Of a stretch of 64,000 nucleotides of DNA, positions 31,525 to 44,343 are shown piece after piece. The notes under the pieces are model-generated. The model had not been told where the DNA came from and ran no database searches. It worked only from the letters and a program-made list of their open reading frames with translations. Location of the stretch: the NCBI RefSeq assembly GCF_964199755.1, contig NC_133899.1, forward strand, positions 23,725,446-23,789,445. Direction: 5' to 3'. The DNA is from Larus michahellis (lineage: Eukaryota > Chordata > Aves > Charadriiformes > Laridae). A program made the position numbers and the translations under genes. Position 1 is the stretch's first letter. Each line of letters opens with the position of its first letter.

Positions 31525-34500
31525 ATTTCCATGTCCCCAGAGACTGCTCCCACGCCCAAAGAGCCAGCAGGGAAAACTGTGGCTTGTTCTAAATCTCTCT
31601 GGGAACCACTTGCATGGCCCCAAACACTTTGGGGCTGCAGGCTTTCCTGGCGCCTTCAGCCTCAAAAACACCCTTTCTCACATCCCCCAGGGCCGGCCTC
31701 AAAATTTTCCAAATGTCCGGAAAATGCTCCTACACCCAAGGAGCCAGGAAGGAAAACTGTCACTTGTTCTAAAGCTCATTGGGAACCGCGTGCGTGGTCC
31801 CAGAGGCGATGGAACTCCAGGCTTTCCTGGCGCCTTTAGGCTCAAAACCAGGCTTTCTCAGATGCTGCAGCCTCAGTCTCAAAAATTTCGATATACCAGA
31901 GGTTGCTCCCATGCCCAAAGAGCCAGGAGGGAAAATTGTGGCTTGTTCTAGAGGTCTCTGGGAATCGCTTCCATGGCTCCACATACCTTGGGACTCCAGG
32001 CTTTCCTGGAACCTTCAGCCTCAAAAACAACACTTCCCATCTGGTGCATCACCACAATCCAAAATTTCCATATCTCTGGAGATTGCTGCCACACAAAAAG
32101 AGCCAGGAGAGAAAACTGTGTTTAGTTCTAAAGCTCTTTGGGAACCGCTTGCATGGCCCCACAAAACTTAGGACTCCAGACTTTCCTGGTGCCTTCAGCC
32201 TCAAAACCACCTTTTCCCACTTCGCGCAGCGCCAGTCTCTAAAATTTCCATATGTCTGGAGATCGCTTGCACGCCCAAAGAGCCAGGAGGGAAAACTGTG
32301 GCTTGTTCTAGAGCTCTCTGGGAACCGCTTGCACTGCCCCACAGACCTTGTGGCTGTGGCCTTTCCTGGCGCCTTCAGCCTCAAAACCATCCTTTCCCAC
32401 TAGGCGCAGTACCGGACTACAAAATTTACATATGTCTGGAGATTGCTCCCACGCCCAAAGAGCTAGGAGGGAAAACTGTGGCTCCTTCAAGAGTTCTCTG
32501 GGAAGCGCTTGCATGGCTCCACACACCTTGGGGCTCCAGGCTTTCCTTCCACCTTCAGCCTTCAAACCAATGTATCCCAGCTGGAACATCCCCAGACTCC
32601 AAAATTTCCATATGTCCGGAGATTGCTCCCACGCCCAAAGAGCCAGGAGGACAAAGTGTGACTTGTTCTAAAGCTCTCTGGGAACTGCTTGCATGGCCCC
32701 ACACACCTTGGGGATCCAGCCTTTTCTGGTGCCTTCAGTCTCAAAACCATCCTTTCCCAATTGGCGCAGTACCGGACTACAAAATTTACATATGTCTGGA
32801 GATTGCTCCCACACCAAAAGAGCTGGCAGGGAAAACTGTGGCTTGTTCTAGAGCTCTCTGGGAACCGCTTGCACTGCCCCACAGACCTTGCGGCTGTGGC
32901 CTTTCCTGGCGCCTTCAGCCTCAAAACCATCCTTTCCCACTAGGCGCAACACCAGCCTCAAAAATTCCCAAAAATCTAAAGATTGCTCCCACACACAAAG
33001 AGCCAGGAGCGAAAACTGTGGCTTGTTCTAAAGCTCGTTAGGAACCACTTGCATGTTACCACAGACCTTGGGGCTCCAGGCTTTCCTGGCACATTGAGCC
33101 TCAAAACCACCCTTTCTCACACACCGCAGCACCAATTCTCTGGGAACTTGAGAACCAATCTCAAAAATATCCATAAGTCTGGATATTGCTCCCACGCCCA
33201 AAGAGCCAGGAGGGAAAACTGGCTTGTTCTAAAGCTCTTTGGGAACCGCTTGCATGTCCCCACAGACCTTGGGGCTCCAGGCATTCCTGGCACATTCAGC
33301 CTCAACACCACCCTTTCTCACACACCGCAGCACAATCCTCAAAAATTTCCATATGTCTAGAGATTCCTCCCACACCCAGAGAGCCAGGAGGGAAACCTGT
33401 GCCTTGTTCTAGAATTCTCTGGGAACCACTTGAATAGCCCCACACAGTTAGGGTCTCTAGGCTTTCCTGGCACCTTCAGCCTCAAAACCACCCTTTCTCA
33501 CACACCTCAGCACCAATCTCAAAAATATCCATCTGTCCAGAGGTTGCTCCCTCACCCAAAGAGCCAGAAGGGAAAACTGTGGCTTCTTCTAAAGCTCTCT
33601 GTGAACCGCTTTCATGGCCCCACAGACCTTGCGGCTGCAGGCTTTCCTGGCACCTTCACCCTCAAAACCACCTTTTCTCCTTGGTGCAGCCCCAGCCTCA
33701 AAAATTTCCATATGTCTGGAGATTGCTCCAACACCCAAAGAGCCAGGAGGGAAAATTGTGGCTTGTTCTAAAGCTCTCTGGGAACTGCTTGCATCGCTCC
33801 ACAGACCTTCGGGCTCCAGGCTTTCCTGGCATCTTCAGCCTCAAAAAAACCCTTTCTCAAATGACGCTGGACAATCCTCAAAAATTTCCATATGTATAGA
33901 GATTGCTCCCACACCCAAAGAACCAGGATGGAAAACTGTAGCTCCTTAAAGAGTTCTCTGGGAAGCGCTTGCATGGCCCCACAGACCTTGGGGCTGCTGG
34001 CTTTCCTGGTGCATTCACCTCTAAATCACCCTTTCCCACTTGTCGCAGCCCCGGCCTCAAAATATTCCATATGTCCGGAGATTGCTCCCATGCCCAAAGA
34101 GCCAGGAGGGAAAACTGTGGCTCCTTCAAGAGTTCTCTGGGAAGCGCTTGCATGGCTCCACACACCTTGGGACTCCAGGTTTTCCTTCCACCTTCAGCCT
34201 TCAAACCAACATATCCCAGCTGGAACATCCCCAGACTCCAAAATTTCCATATGTCCGGAGATTGCTCCCACGCCCAAAGAGCCAGGAGGACAAACTGTGA
34301 CTTGTTCTAAAGCTCTTCTGGAACCGCTTGCATGGCCCCACATACCTTGGGGCTCCAGGCTTTCCTGGCACCTTTAGCCTCTAAACAATCCTTACTCACT
34401 AGCCCCATATCCAGCCTTAAGAATTTCCATATATCCGGAGATTGCTCCAATGCCCATAGAGCCAGGAGGGAAAACTGTACCTTGTTCTACAGCACTCTGG

Positions 34501-36073
34501 GAACTGCTTGCATGGCCCCCGACACCTTGGGGCTCCAGGATTGCCTGGCTCCTTCAGCCTTCAAAATCACTTTTTCTCACTTGGCGCAGCACAATCCTCC
34601 CAAATTTCCATGTGTCCAGAGATTCCTCCCACACCTAAGGAGCCAAGAGGGAAAACTGTGGCTTGTTCTACAGCTCTCTGGCAACCGCTTGCATGGCCCC
34701 GCACACCTTGGGGCTCCAGGCTTTCCTGGCGCCTTCAGAATCAAAACCTCCCTTTCTTATTTGATGCAGCCCCAGCCTCAAAAATTTCTAGATGTCCAGA
34801 GATTCCTCCACACCCATAGAGCCAGGAGGGAAAACTGTATCGTGTTCTACAGCTCTCTGGGAACCGCTTGCATGGCCCCACACACCTTGGGGATCCAGCC
34901 TTTTCTGGCGCCTTCAGTCTCAAAACCATCCTTTCCCAATTGGCGCAGTACCGGACTACAAAATTTACATATGTCTGGAGATTGCTCCCACGCCCAAAGA
35001 GCTGGCAGGGAAAACTGTGGCTTGTTCTAGACCTCTCAGGGAACCGCTTGCATGGCCCCACACACCTTTGGGCTCCAGGATTGCCTGACGCCTTTACCCT
35101 CAAAACCACCCTTTCTCATTTGGCGCATCCCCAGCTTCAGAAATTTCTATATGTGCAGAGATTGCTCCCACACCCAAAGAGCGAGCAGGGAAAACTGTGG
35201 CTTGTTCTAAAGCTCTCTGGGAACTGCTTCCATGGCCACACAAACCTTTGAACTCCCGGCTTTCCTGGCACCTTCAGCCTCAAGATCCAACGTTTCCCAC
35301 TAGATGCAGCGCCAGACTCCAAAAATTCCATATGTCTGGAGATTGCTCCCACACCTAAGGAGCCAAGAGGGAAAACTGTGGCTTGTTCTAGAGCTCTCTG
35401 GGAACTGCTTCCATGGCCTCACACACCTTGGGCTCCAGGCTTTCCTGGCGCCTTCAGAATCAAAACCGCTCTTTCACATTTGGCACAGCCCCAGCCTCAA
35501 ACATTTCTATATGTCCAGAGATTGCTCCCACGCCCAAAGAGCGAGCAGGGAAAACTGTGGCTTGTTCTAAAGCTCTCTGGGAAGAGCTTGCATGGCCACA
35601 CAGACCTTGGAACTCCTGGCTTTCCTGGCACCTTCAGCCTCAAAACCAACGTTTCCCACTAGGCATAGCGCCAGACTCCAAAACTTCCATAGGTCTGGAG
35701 TTTGCTCCCACGCCCAAAGAGCCGACACAGAAAACTGTGGCTTGTTCCAAAGGTCTCTGGGAACTGCTTGCATGGCGCCACACACCTTGGGGCTCCAGCC
35801 TTTCCTGGAGCCTTCAGACTCAAAACCACCTTTTCTCACTTGGTGCAGCACAGTCCTCCCAAATTTCCATATGTCTGGAGATTGCTCCCACGTCAAATGA
35901 TCCAGCAGGGAAAACTGTGGCTTGTTCTAAAGCTCTCCGGGAACTGCTTGCGTGGCCCCACACACCTTGGGGCTCCAGGCTTTACTGGTGCCTTCAGAAT
36001 CCAAACCGCCCTTGCTCATGTGGCGCAGCCCCAGCCTCAAAAATTTCTATACGTCCAGAGATTGCTGCCACAC
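31525..36073 (+). repeat. 180-bp satellite array, block 1 (about 25 copies)
   Basis: Head-to-tail copies of a 180-bp unit whose fixed points are GGAGATTGCTCCCACGCCC, AAAGAGCCAGGAGGGAAAAC, TGTGGCTTGTTCTA, GCTTGCATGGCCCCACA and CTTCAGCCTCAAAACC. The unit is a multiple of three, so each reading frame is kept across copies. Two plus-strand frames are open over several units and the third has a stop in most copies (GLF then stop). Copies differ by scattered substitutions and small indels. The block begins at the broken RBBP6-like exon and ends at the ERVL-like provirus. Confidence 0.95.
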
Positions 36074-36396
36074 TGTCGTGGTCTAGCCTCAGACGGCAAC
36101 AAAGAACCATGTGCCGCTCGATTGGGCCTTCCCGATACAGGAAGAATCAGAAGAAAAAGGCAAGACTCTTGGGTTGAGACAAAGGCAGTTTAACAGAACA
36201 GCAAAGGGAACAAGCAAACAACAACAATAACACGGATAGAGGAATATACAAACACGATTACGGAACCGCCGCTCCCCGACCAGACCCGGGACGGGACGCC
36301 CCAGCCGGCTCCAAGCAACGACTTCCTGCCCCCTCCCCCAGCAGCTCAGGGTGGGCATGGCTCACATGGCATGGGATACCAGGAAAAATTAACCCT
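36074..36396 (-). repeat. 3' LTR of the ERVL-like provirus
   Basis: The plus strand begins TGTCGTGGTCTAGCCTCAG and ends near AAAAATTAACCCT. It aligns over its whole length with the right LTR, with scattered substitutions and a short duplicated segment present only in the right copy. A purine-rich stretch (GGCGGGGA on the minus strand) adjoins it and may be the polypurine tract. Confidence 0.88.
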
Positions 36397-36921
36397 ATCC
36401 CCGCCGGAACCAGGACATTATCCACCCCTTATTCCATACCATCTATGCCATGCCCAGATCTTACAGGTTCCAATGAATTGCCACCACTTTCCCCTGTCAT
36501 GTATATATTTACATATATATTCATGCAGATATAATGCCCTTAGTTTATGGGCCTTCCCTCCAAAGTGTCCGTTGAGTTCTTGTAATCCGTTGCTTTGGGC
36601 TCCATCTGTTAGAACAGTCTCTCAGGGCAGGTGAGATGCTGGGTGGTGCTGGTCTGTTGCATGCTGTGTTTTTCGGAGCTTGTGACTGGTGCACCCAGTG
36701 TGGCTCATGCACACAGTCCGTGGGCTGAAGATGTAGATCTTGAGGAAGTTGCTGGGCGCCACCTGCTGAGATCAGTTCTTATCCCATCATCCCTGTGCCT
36801 TACTCGTAGTACAACTGATAGCAATGAGGACATACAGTGACAGTGTTACTTAGTAATTAACAACACACAATTTGATTCATTGGCTATTCTCACCCAAAAT
36901 CAGATCCCCATGAGGTACACA

Positions 36922-39900
36922 TCAGACTTCCCCATCCTTCCGCATCACCCACCAAGTGCACCCAAGTCCTTGGGCAAAAGCAATCCCACGGATGGGTTTG
37001 CCTTTGCCTGAGGCAGGACTAACCCAGACTGTCTTCCCTAGCATATTCTTCATGTGCACTACGGGGACTTTATCCCCTTCTATGGTACGTGGAAGTTTTG
37101 ATTGGGCAGGGCCAGCCTGATTGGTAGATCCCCTGGTGTTAACTAGCCAGGTAGCTTTTGCTAAATGTGTATCCCAATGTTTTAAAGTCCCACCACCCAT
37201 TACTCTCAGTGTAGTTTTTAACAATCCATTGTATCATTCTATCTTCCCAGAGGCTGATGCGTGATAGGGGATGTGATACACCCACTCGATACCATGCTCT
37301 TTGGCCCAGGTGTCTATGAGGCTGTTTCGGAAATGAGTCCCGTTGTCTGACTCGATTCTCTCTGGGGTACCATGTCACCACAGGACTTGCTTTTCAAGGC
37401 CCAGGATAGTGTTCCGGGCAGTGGCATGGGGCACAGGGTATGTTTCCAGCCATCCGGTGTTTTCTTCCACCATTGTGAGCACATAGCGCTTGCCTTGACG
37501 GGTTTGTGGCAGTGTGATATAATCAATCTGCCAGGCCTCCCCATATTTATATTTCAGCCATCGCCCTCCATACCAAAGAGGCTTCAAACGCTTGGCTTGC
37601 TTGATTGCAGCGCATGTCTCACATTCATGGATGACCTGTGCAATAGTGTCCATGATCAAGTCCACCCCTCGGTCACGAGCCCATCTATATGTCGCATCTC
37701 TTCCTTGATGGCCTGAGGAGTCATGGGCCCACCGAGCTATGAATAGTTCACCCTTATGTTGCCAGTCCAGATCCACCTGAGCCACTTCAATCCTAGCAGC
37801 CCGATCCACCTGCTGGTTGTTCTGATGTTCCTCCATGGCCTGATTCTTTGGTACATGGGCATCTACGTGGCGTACTTTCACAACCAGATTCTCTATCCAG
37901 GCAGCAATATCTTGCCATAGTTCAGCAGCCCAGATGGGTTTGCCTCTGCGCTGCCAATTTCCCTGCTTCCACTGCTGTAACCACCCACACAGAGCATTTG
38001 CCACCATCCATGAGTCATTGTAGAAATAAAGTACTGGCCATTTTTCTCGCTCAGCAATGTCCAAAGCCAGCTGAATGGCTTTCACCTCTGCAAACTGGCT
38101 CGATTCACCTTGTCCTTCACTGGCTTCTGCAACTTGTCCTGTAGGACTCCACACAGCAGCCTTCCACTTTCGATGCTTTCCCACAATCCAGCAGGACCCA
38201 TCAGTGAACAGGGCATATTTCTTCTCATTTTCTGGCAGTGTATTATATGGTGGGGCCTCTTCTGCATGCGTCACCTCCTGCTCTGGTGACATTCTGAAAT
38301 CCTTGCCTTCTGGCCAGTTCACGATCACTTCCAGAATTCCTGGGTGACTGGGGTTTCCCATTCGAGTTCGCTGCATGATCAGTGCAATCCACTTACTCCA
38401 TGTAGCATCAGTTGCATGATGTGTGGTGGGGACCCTTTCTTTGAACATCCATCCAAGCACTGGCAGTCGAGGTGCTAAGAGGAGCTGTGCTTCTGTACCA
38501 GCCACTTCCGAAGCAGCTTGAACCCCTTCATATGCTGACAATATCTCTTTTTCTGTTGGAGTGTAGCGGGCTTCGGATCCTCTGTATCCCCGACTCCAAA
38601 ACCCTAGGGGTTGACCTCGGGTCTCCCCTGGTGCTTTCTGCCAGAGGCTCCAGGTAGGGCCGTTCTCCCCGGCTGCGGTGTAGAGCACATTTTTAACATC
38701 TTGTCCTGCCCGGACTGGCCCCAGGGCCACTGCATGGACTATTTCCTGTTTGATTTGTTCAAAAGGTTGTCGTTGCTCAGGACCCCATTTAAAGTCATTC
38801 TTCTTCCAGGTTACTTGATACAGAGGGCTTACAATTTGACTGTAATCTGGGATATGCATTCTCCAAAAACCCACAATGCCTAAGAAAGCTTGTGTTTCCT
38901 TTTTACTGGTTGGTGGAGACATAGCTGCTATTTTGTTGATCACATCCATTGGAATCTGACGGCGTCCATCTTGCCATTTTATTCCTAAAAACTGGATCTC
39001 CTGCGCAGGTCCCTTGACCTTACTTCGTTTTATGCCAAAACCAGCTTTCAGAAGGATTCAGACTATTTTATTCCCTTTCTCAAAAACTTCTTCTGCTGTG
39101 TTTCCCCACACAATTATGTCATCAATGTATTGCAGATGTTCTGGAGCTTCACCCTATTCCAGTGCAGTCTGGACCAGTCCATGGCAAATGGTGGGGCTGT
39201 GTTTCCACCCCTGGGGCAGTCGATTCCAGGTGTATTGGACGCCCCTCCAAGTGAAAGCAAACTGTGGCCTGCACTCTGCTGCCAAAAGGATTGAGAAGAA
39301 TGCATTCGCTATATCAATCGTGGCATACCACTTGGCTGCCTTGGACTCCAGTTCGTACTGGAGTTCTAGCATGTCCTGCACGGCAGCGCTCAGTGGCGGT
39401 GTGACTTCATTCAGGCCACGGTAGTCTACAGTTAGCCTCCACTCTCCATTAAATTTTTGCACCGGCCGTATGGGACTATTAAAGGGCGAGCGAGTCTTGC
39501 TGATCACTCCTTGAACCTCTAGTTTATGGATCAGGTTATGGATGGGAATCAGAGAGTCTCGGTTAGTGCGATATTGCTGCCGATGCACCGTTGTGGTAGC
39601 AATTGGCACCTGCTGTTCTTCAACCCTCAACAATCCCACAACAGAAGAGTCCTCTGAGAGACCAGGCAAGGTAGACAACTGTTTAACTTCCTCCGTCTCC
39701 AAGGCAGCTATGCCAAAGGCCCAGCGGTACCCTTTTGGGTCCTTAAAATACCCTCTCCTGAGGTAATCTATGCCAAGGATGCATGGAGCCTCTGGGCCAG
39801 TCACAACGGGATGCTTTTGCCACTCATTCCCAGTTAGGCTCACTTCCGCCTCCAGTACAGTCAACTCTTGGGATCCCCCTGTCACCCCAGAAATACAAAT

Positions 39901-39957
39901 GGGTTCTGCCCCTCTATAGCTTGATGGTATTAAAGTACACTGTGCACCCGTGTCCAC
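36922..39957 (-). pseudogene. ERVL-like pro-pol (protease, RT, RNase H, integrase), broken
   Basis: The protease active site DTGAQ opens the region. Reverse transcriptase follows (LTVDYRGLNEVTPPL, then the YIDD catalytic box), then RNase H (LFTDGSC) and integrase (zinc-binding H-H-C-C with CETCAAIKQ; QIDYITLP with the first catalytic aspartate). A stop lies just before YIDD near 39.15 kb, another near 39.06 kb, and the integrase end shifts frame near 37.38 and 37.2 kb. One frame of 524 codons (37375-38949) stays open from late RT into integrase. Confidence 0.9.
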
Positions 39958-39959
39958 TA

Positions 39960-41932
39960 GAGCCTTATACTCCTGTGGGTCTGATGTGCCAGGCCATCAA
40001 ATCCACACCGTCCAATAAACCCGGTTGTCCCTTTCCTCCACCTGGCCAGAGGCAGGGCCCCTCTAATACTGGTCATAGTATCCATTACTCACTTCTTGCA
40101 GAAATGACTTGGAAGTTCCTTCAAGAGGATCAGAAGCAAGATCAGGCCTTCTGCTCTGTCTGGGGAACTGCCCACTGGAAACTGGGGCGGCACTTTTCCT
40201 GGAGGGATGCCCTTTTGTGGTTGTCCTTCCTTGCAACTCCTGTACCCGTGTTCACAGGATCGAAGTAGGTTGTCCATCCCACTTCCTCATGTCCTCTCCG
40301 TGGTCACACAGGTAGAACCACAGGGTGCCTCGTGGTGTGTACCCTCTGTACTCTCTCTCTTGAGTGGGGAAATGCCTGCTTCTAATAGCTGAGATGCTGG
40401 CCTGTACAGGTGGGGAGTAGGATATATTCTCTTCAAGTTGCTGGACCTTCCGTGACAGTTTCTCCACAGCTGAGACAAGGGGGGAAGAGAGACTTTCTTC
40501 ATATCGCCGGAGCCGGCCAGCCACCTCATCCACCGTTGGTCCCTCTTCACCTTTCCATTCCATTACTGCCAGGGAGTTGGCATATGACGATGGTGCGCTC
40601 CGTACAAACTTCCGCCACATGGGCCTTGTGCACTGCACCTCATCAGGTTCTGTGGGTAAGTCTGCATTGTCAAAGTCATAATAAATCATCTCCTGCATGG
40701 CTAATTCTCTCAGGTACTGGATACCTCTTTTCATGGTAGTCCACTTGCTTGGTTGACATACAACATCCTCACTGAAGGGGTACCTCTCCCTCACGCCTGA
40801 CAGGAGTCATTTCCAGAGGCTGAGGGCTTGGGTCTTCTTCCCAATTGCCTTGTCAATGCCGCCTTCCCTAGACAGGGATCCCAGCTGCCTGGCTTCCCTA
40901 CCCTCTAATTCCAGGCTACTGGCTCCGTTATCCCAGCACCGGAGCAGCCAGGTGACAATGTGCTCGCCTGAAAGTCGGCTAAAATTTTCTCGCATATCCC
41001 GCAGCTCACTCAAGGATAGGGATCGAGTAATTATCTCTGGTTCTGCCTCTTCCTCCTGCTCTCGTGATGACCCTCGTTCATTATCATCTCTTACTAAGCG
41101 AACTGATTTCTTCCTGTACTACTTCTTCTGTATGGGGGCAACTGATACTGGCACGGGTTGGTTCCCTGGTTCAGCGGCAGTGGCTGCCACAGGGGTTGGA
41201 GTAGCCGCAGTGGCTGCTGGTCTGGTTTCCATCTCTTCCCCCTGAGGGTGCTGCATAATACTGAGCAGTGCCTGACAGATACTGGCCAGGGCCCAAGCAC
41301 AGTGCGGTGAGTTGTGCCTCTCTAGAATAGCCACAGCATTTTCCCTTCAAATATTCTAGCACTTTATCAGGGTCCTGTAATTGTTCAGGGGTGAATTCCC
41401 AGACCATTGGAGGTGAGAAGTTCTCTACGTACCTGCCCATGTTCTCCCACATGCCGTGCCACCCCTGACTATCCAGCCTCGGAGCAGATATCCGGGTAGT
41501 AGTCTTAAATAGCTGTTTAACCTTAAACAGGACCTGGAACACATTCAGCAGACATAACAATAGGACCCGGCTGGTTTGAGTATCCCAAGGATATTCAAAA
41601 TTCTCAAAAGCTGTCATACCTGACCTGAAGGAGAAAAGGGAGGCGAAAGAGCTGGGGAAAGTGTCCCCCCCTGTTTCCCCCACAGACTGGGTGTAATTAT
41701 TAATAAATTCTGAGAGATGGTGCCCAAGGTACGGACAGGACAGCAAAACCACATAAACACCCCAAGATAGCTGTCTGAACAGTGATGTTATCATATCATA
41801 AACAGATATCGCACAGGACAGCAGAATGATAATCCTCATCCCTCTTCCAGAGCCGATAAACAGCATTGCAGGGAGTACATAAACCATATAGGAATTCACA
41901 TAACACAGCCATGAGAACAAACCAAGCAACAT
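39960..41932 (-). pseudogene. ERVL-like gag region, broken
   Basis: The first part (41171-41932) is a 253-codon frame whose opening 90 residues are strongly hydrophobic in two or three blocks. It is followed by a soluble part with WGVYVVLL and ENFEYPWDTQTSR. The capsid-like part (40252-40794) carries WTTMKRGIQYLRELAMQEM and YANSLAVMEW. Between them (about 40.8-41.17 kb) the frame is shifted. The hydrophobic start is unusual for a classical matrix domain. Confidence 0.75.
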
Positions 41933-42029
41933 GATGACCAGCGACTATTTACCTAATAAAATAAATGCATATAAAAAAATTCGTTTTTCCAAGCTCTAGT
42001 TGGATTCTGTCGTTATCTCAACCCTTCGA

Positions 42030-42047
42030 GCCCCACGTTGGGCGCCA
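42030..42047 (-). other. Primer binding site, tRNA-Lys type
   Basis: On the minus strand, 8 bases after the 5' LTR, lies TGGCGCCCAACGTGGGGC. This complements the 3' end of tRNA-Lys of the CUU-anticodon type (Lys1,2). ERVL elements of mammals classically use tRNA-Leu, so the site is notable. Confidence 0.8.
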
Positions 42048-42055
42048 AAAAGGAC

Positions 42056-42389
42056 TGTCGTGGTTTAGCCTCAGACGGCAACAAAGAACCATGTGCCGCT
42101 CGCTCGGGCCTTCCCGATACAGGAAGAATCAGAAGAAAAAGGCAAGACTCTTGGGTTGAGACAAAGGCAGTTTAACAGAACAGCAAAGGGAACAAGAAAA
42201 AAACAACAATAACACGGATAGAGGCATATACAAACATGATTACAGAACCGCCGCTCCTCGCCGCTCCCCGACCAGACCCAGGACGCCCCAGCCCGCTCTT
42301 GAAGGATGACTTCCTGCCCCCTCCCCCGGAATCTCGGGGTGGGCATGGCTCACATGGCATGGAATACCAGGAAAAATTAACCCTTTTCA
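42056..42389 (-). repeat. 5' LTR of the ERVL-like provirus
   Basis: The plus strand begins TGTCGTGGTTTAGCCTCAG and ends CCCTTTTCA. It pairs with the left LTR. A short GCTCCTCGCC-type duplication distinguishes it from the other LTR, so the two have diverged since insertion. Confidence 0.88.
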
Positions 42390-44343
42390 CAATCAAAGAG
42401 CCAGGAGGGAAAACTGTGGCTTGTTTTAAAGCTCTCTGGGAACCACTTGCATGGCCCCACATACCTTGGGGCTCCAGGCTTTCCTGGCACCTTCAGCCTC
42501 TAAACAATCCTTACTCACTAGCCCCATATCCAGCCTTAAGAATTTCCATATATCTGGAGATTACTCCAATGCCCATAGAGCCAGGAGGGAAAACTATAGC
42601 TTGTTCTACAGCTCTCTGGGAACTGCTTGCATGGCCCCCCACACCTTGGGGCTCCAGGATTGCCTGGCGCCTTCTGCCTTCAAAATCACCTTTTCTCACT
42701 TGACGCAGCACAATCCTCCAAAATTTCTATATGTCCGGAGATTGCTCCCACATCTAAGGAGCCAAGAGGGAAAACTGTGGCTTGATCTACAGCTCTCTGG
42801 GAACCGCTTGCATGGCCCCCCACACCTTGGGGCTCCAGGATTGCCTGGCGCCTTCTGCCTTCAAAATCACCTTTTCTCACTTGACGCAGCACAATCCTCC
42901 AAAATTTCTATATGTCCGGAGATTGCTCCCACATCTAAGGAGCCAAGAGGGAAAACTGTGGCTGGATCTACAGCTCTCTGGGAACCGCTTGCATGGCCCC
43001 ACAGACCTTGGGGCTGCGGGCTTTCCTGGCGCCTTCAGAATCAAAACCTCCCTTTCTCATTTGGTGCAGCCCCAGCCTCAAAAATTTCTATATGTCCAGA
43101 GATTCCTCCACACCCATAGAGCCAGGAGGGAAAACTGTATCATGTTCTACAGCTCTCTGGGAACTGCTTGCATGGCCCCAGACACCTTGGGGTTCCAGCC
43201 TTTCCTGGCGCCTTCCCACTCGAAACCATTCTTTCTCACTTCCCCCAGGCTCGGCGTCAAAAATTTCCATATGTCCAGAGATTCCTTCCACACTCAAAGA
43301 GCCAGCAGGGAAAACGGAGGCTCGTTCTAGAGCTCTCTGGGAACCGCTTGCATGGCCCCACACACCTTTGGGCTGTGGGTTTCCTGGCACCTTTAGCCTC
43401 AAAAGAACCTTTTCTCACCAGGCGGAGCACAATCCTCCAAAATTTCCATTTGTCCGAAGACTGCTGCCATGCCCTAAGCGCCAGGAGGGAAAACTGTAAC
43501 TTGTTCTAGAGCTCTCTGGGAACCGCTTGCATGGCCCCACACACCTTGGGGCTCCAGGATTGCCTGGCGCCTTTACCCTCAAAACCACCCTTTCTCATTT
43601 GGCGCTTCCCCAGCTTCAGAAATTTCTATATGTGCAGAGATTGCTCCCACACCCAAAGAGTCAGGAGGGAAATCTGTGGCTTGTTCTAGAGCTCTCTGGG
43701 AACTGCTTGCATGGCCCCACACACCTTCGGGCTCCAGGCTTTCCTGGCACCTTCAGACTGTAAACCACCCTTCCTCACGACGACCTGGGTTGGCCTCAAA
43801 AGTTTCTGTAAGTCTAGAGATTGCTCCCACGCCCAAAGAGCCAGGAGGCAAAACTGTGGCTTGTTCTAAAGCTCTCTGGGAACCGCTTTCATAGCCCCAC
43901 AGACCTTGGGGCTCCAGCCTTTCCATGCACCTTCAGCCTCAAAACCACTCTTTCTCACTTCCCCGTGTTTCGCCTCAAAAAATTCCAGATGTCCAGAGAT
44001 TGCTCCCACGCCCAAAGAGCCAGCAGGGAAAACTGTGGGTTATTCTACAGCTCTCTGGGAACCGCTTGCATGGCCCCACACACCTTGGGGCTGAGGGCTT
44101 TCCAGGCGCCTTCAGCCTCAAAACCACCATTTCTCACTTGGCGCAGCAGAATCCTCCAAATTTTCCTTATGTCAAGAGATTGCTCCCACGCCCAAAGAGC
44201 CAGGAGGGAAAACTGTGGCTTGTTCTAAAGTTCTTTGGGAACCACTTGCATGGCCCCACAGACCATGGGGCTGCGGGCTTTCCTGGTGCCTTCAGACTCA
44301 AAACCACCCTTTCCCACTCACCCCAGAGCCGGCCTCTAAAAAT
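42390..44343 (+). repeat. 180-bp satellite array, block 2 (about 11 copies)
   Basis: The array continues right of the provirus, in the same orientation and register. Two neighbouring units (about 42.67-42.85 and 42.85-43.03 kb) are practically identical over 110 bp or more, a recent tandem duplication. One unit near 42.48-42.56 kb shares a private variant (CTCACTAGCCCCATATCCAG) with a unit at 34.39 kb in block 1, a sign of multi-unit exchange. Confidence 0.95.

Larger units (their letters stand above)
36074..42389 (-). mobile_element. ERVL-like provirus inserted in the satellite
   Basis: The element is complete in outline: 5' LTR at right (42056-42389), primer binding site, gag, protease, reverse transcriptase, RNase H, integrase, then 3' LTR at left (36074-36396). 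There is no room for env (about 500 bp between integrase and LTR), which fits ERVL. The satellite unit is interrupted with CACAC on the left and CACAA on the right, a probable 5-bp target duplication with one change. Stops and frameshifts in gag, pol and integrase make it inactive. Confidence 0.92.

Noticed and set aside
31415-36193. Long frames (up to 254 codons) through the satellite as genes
   Set aside because: They repeat the 60-residue translation of the 180-bp unit and occur in more than one frame; no start context or splice structure supports a gene.
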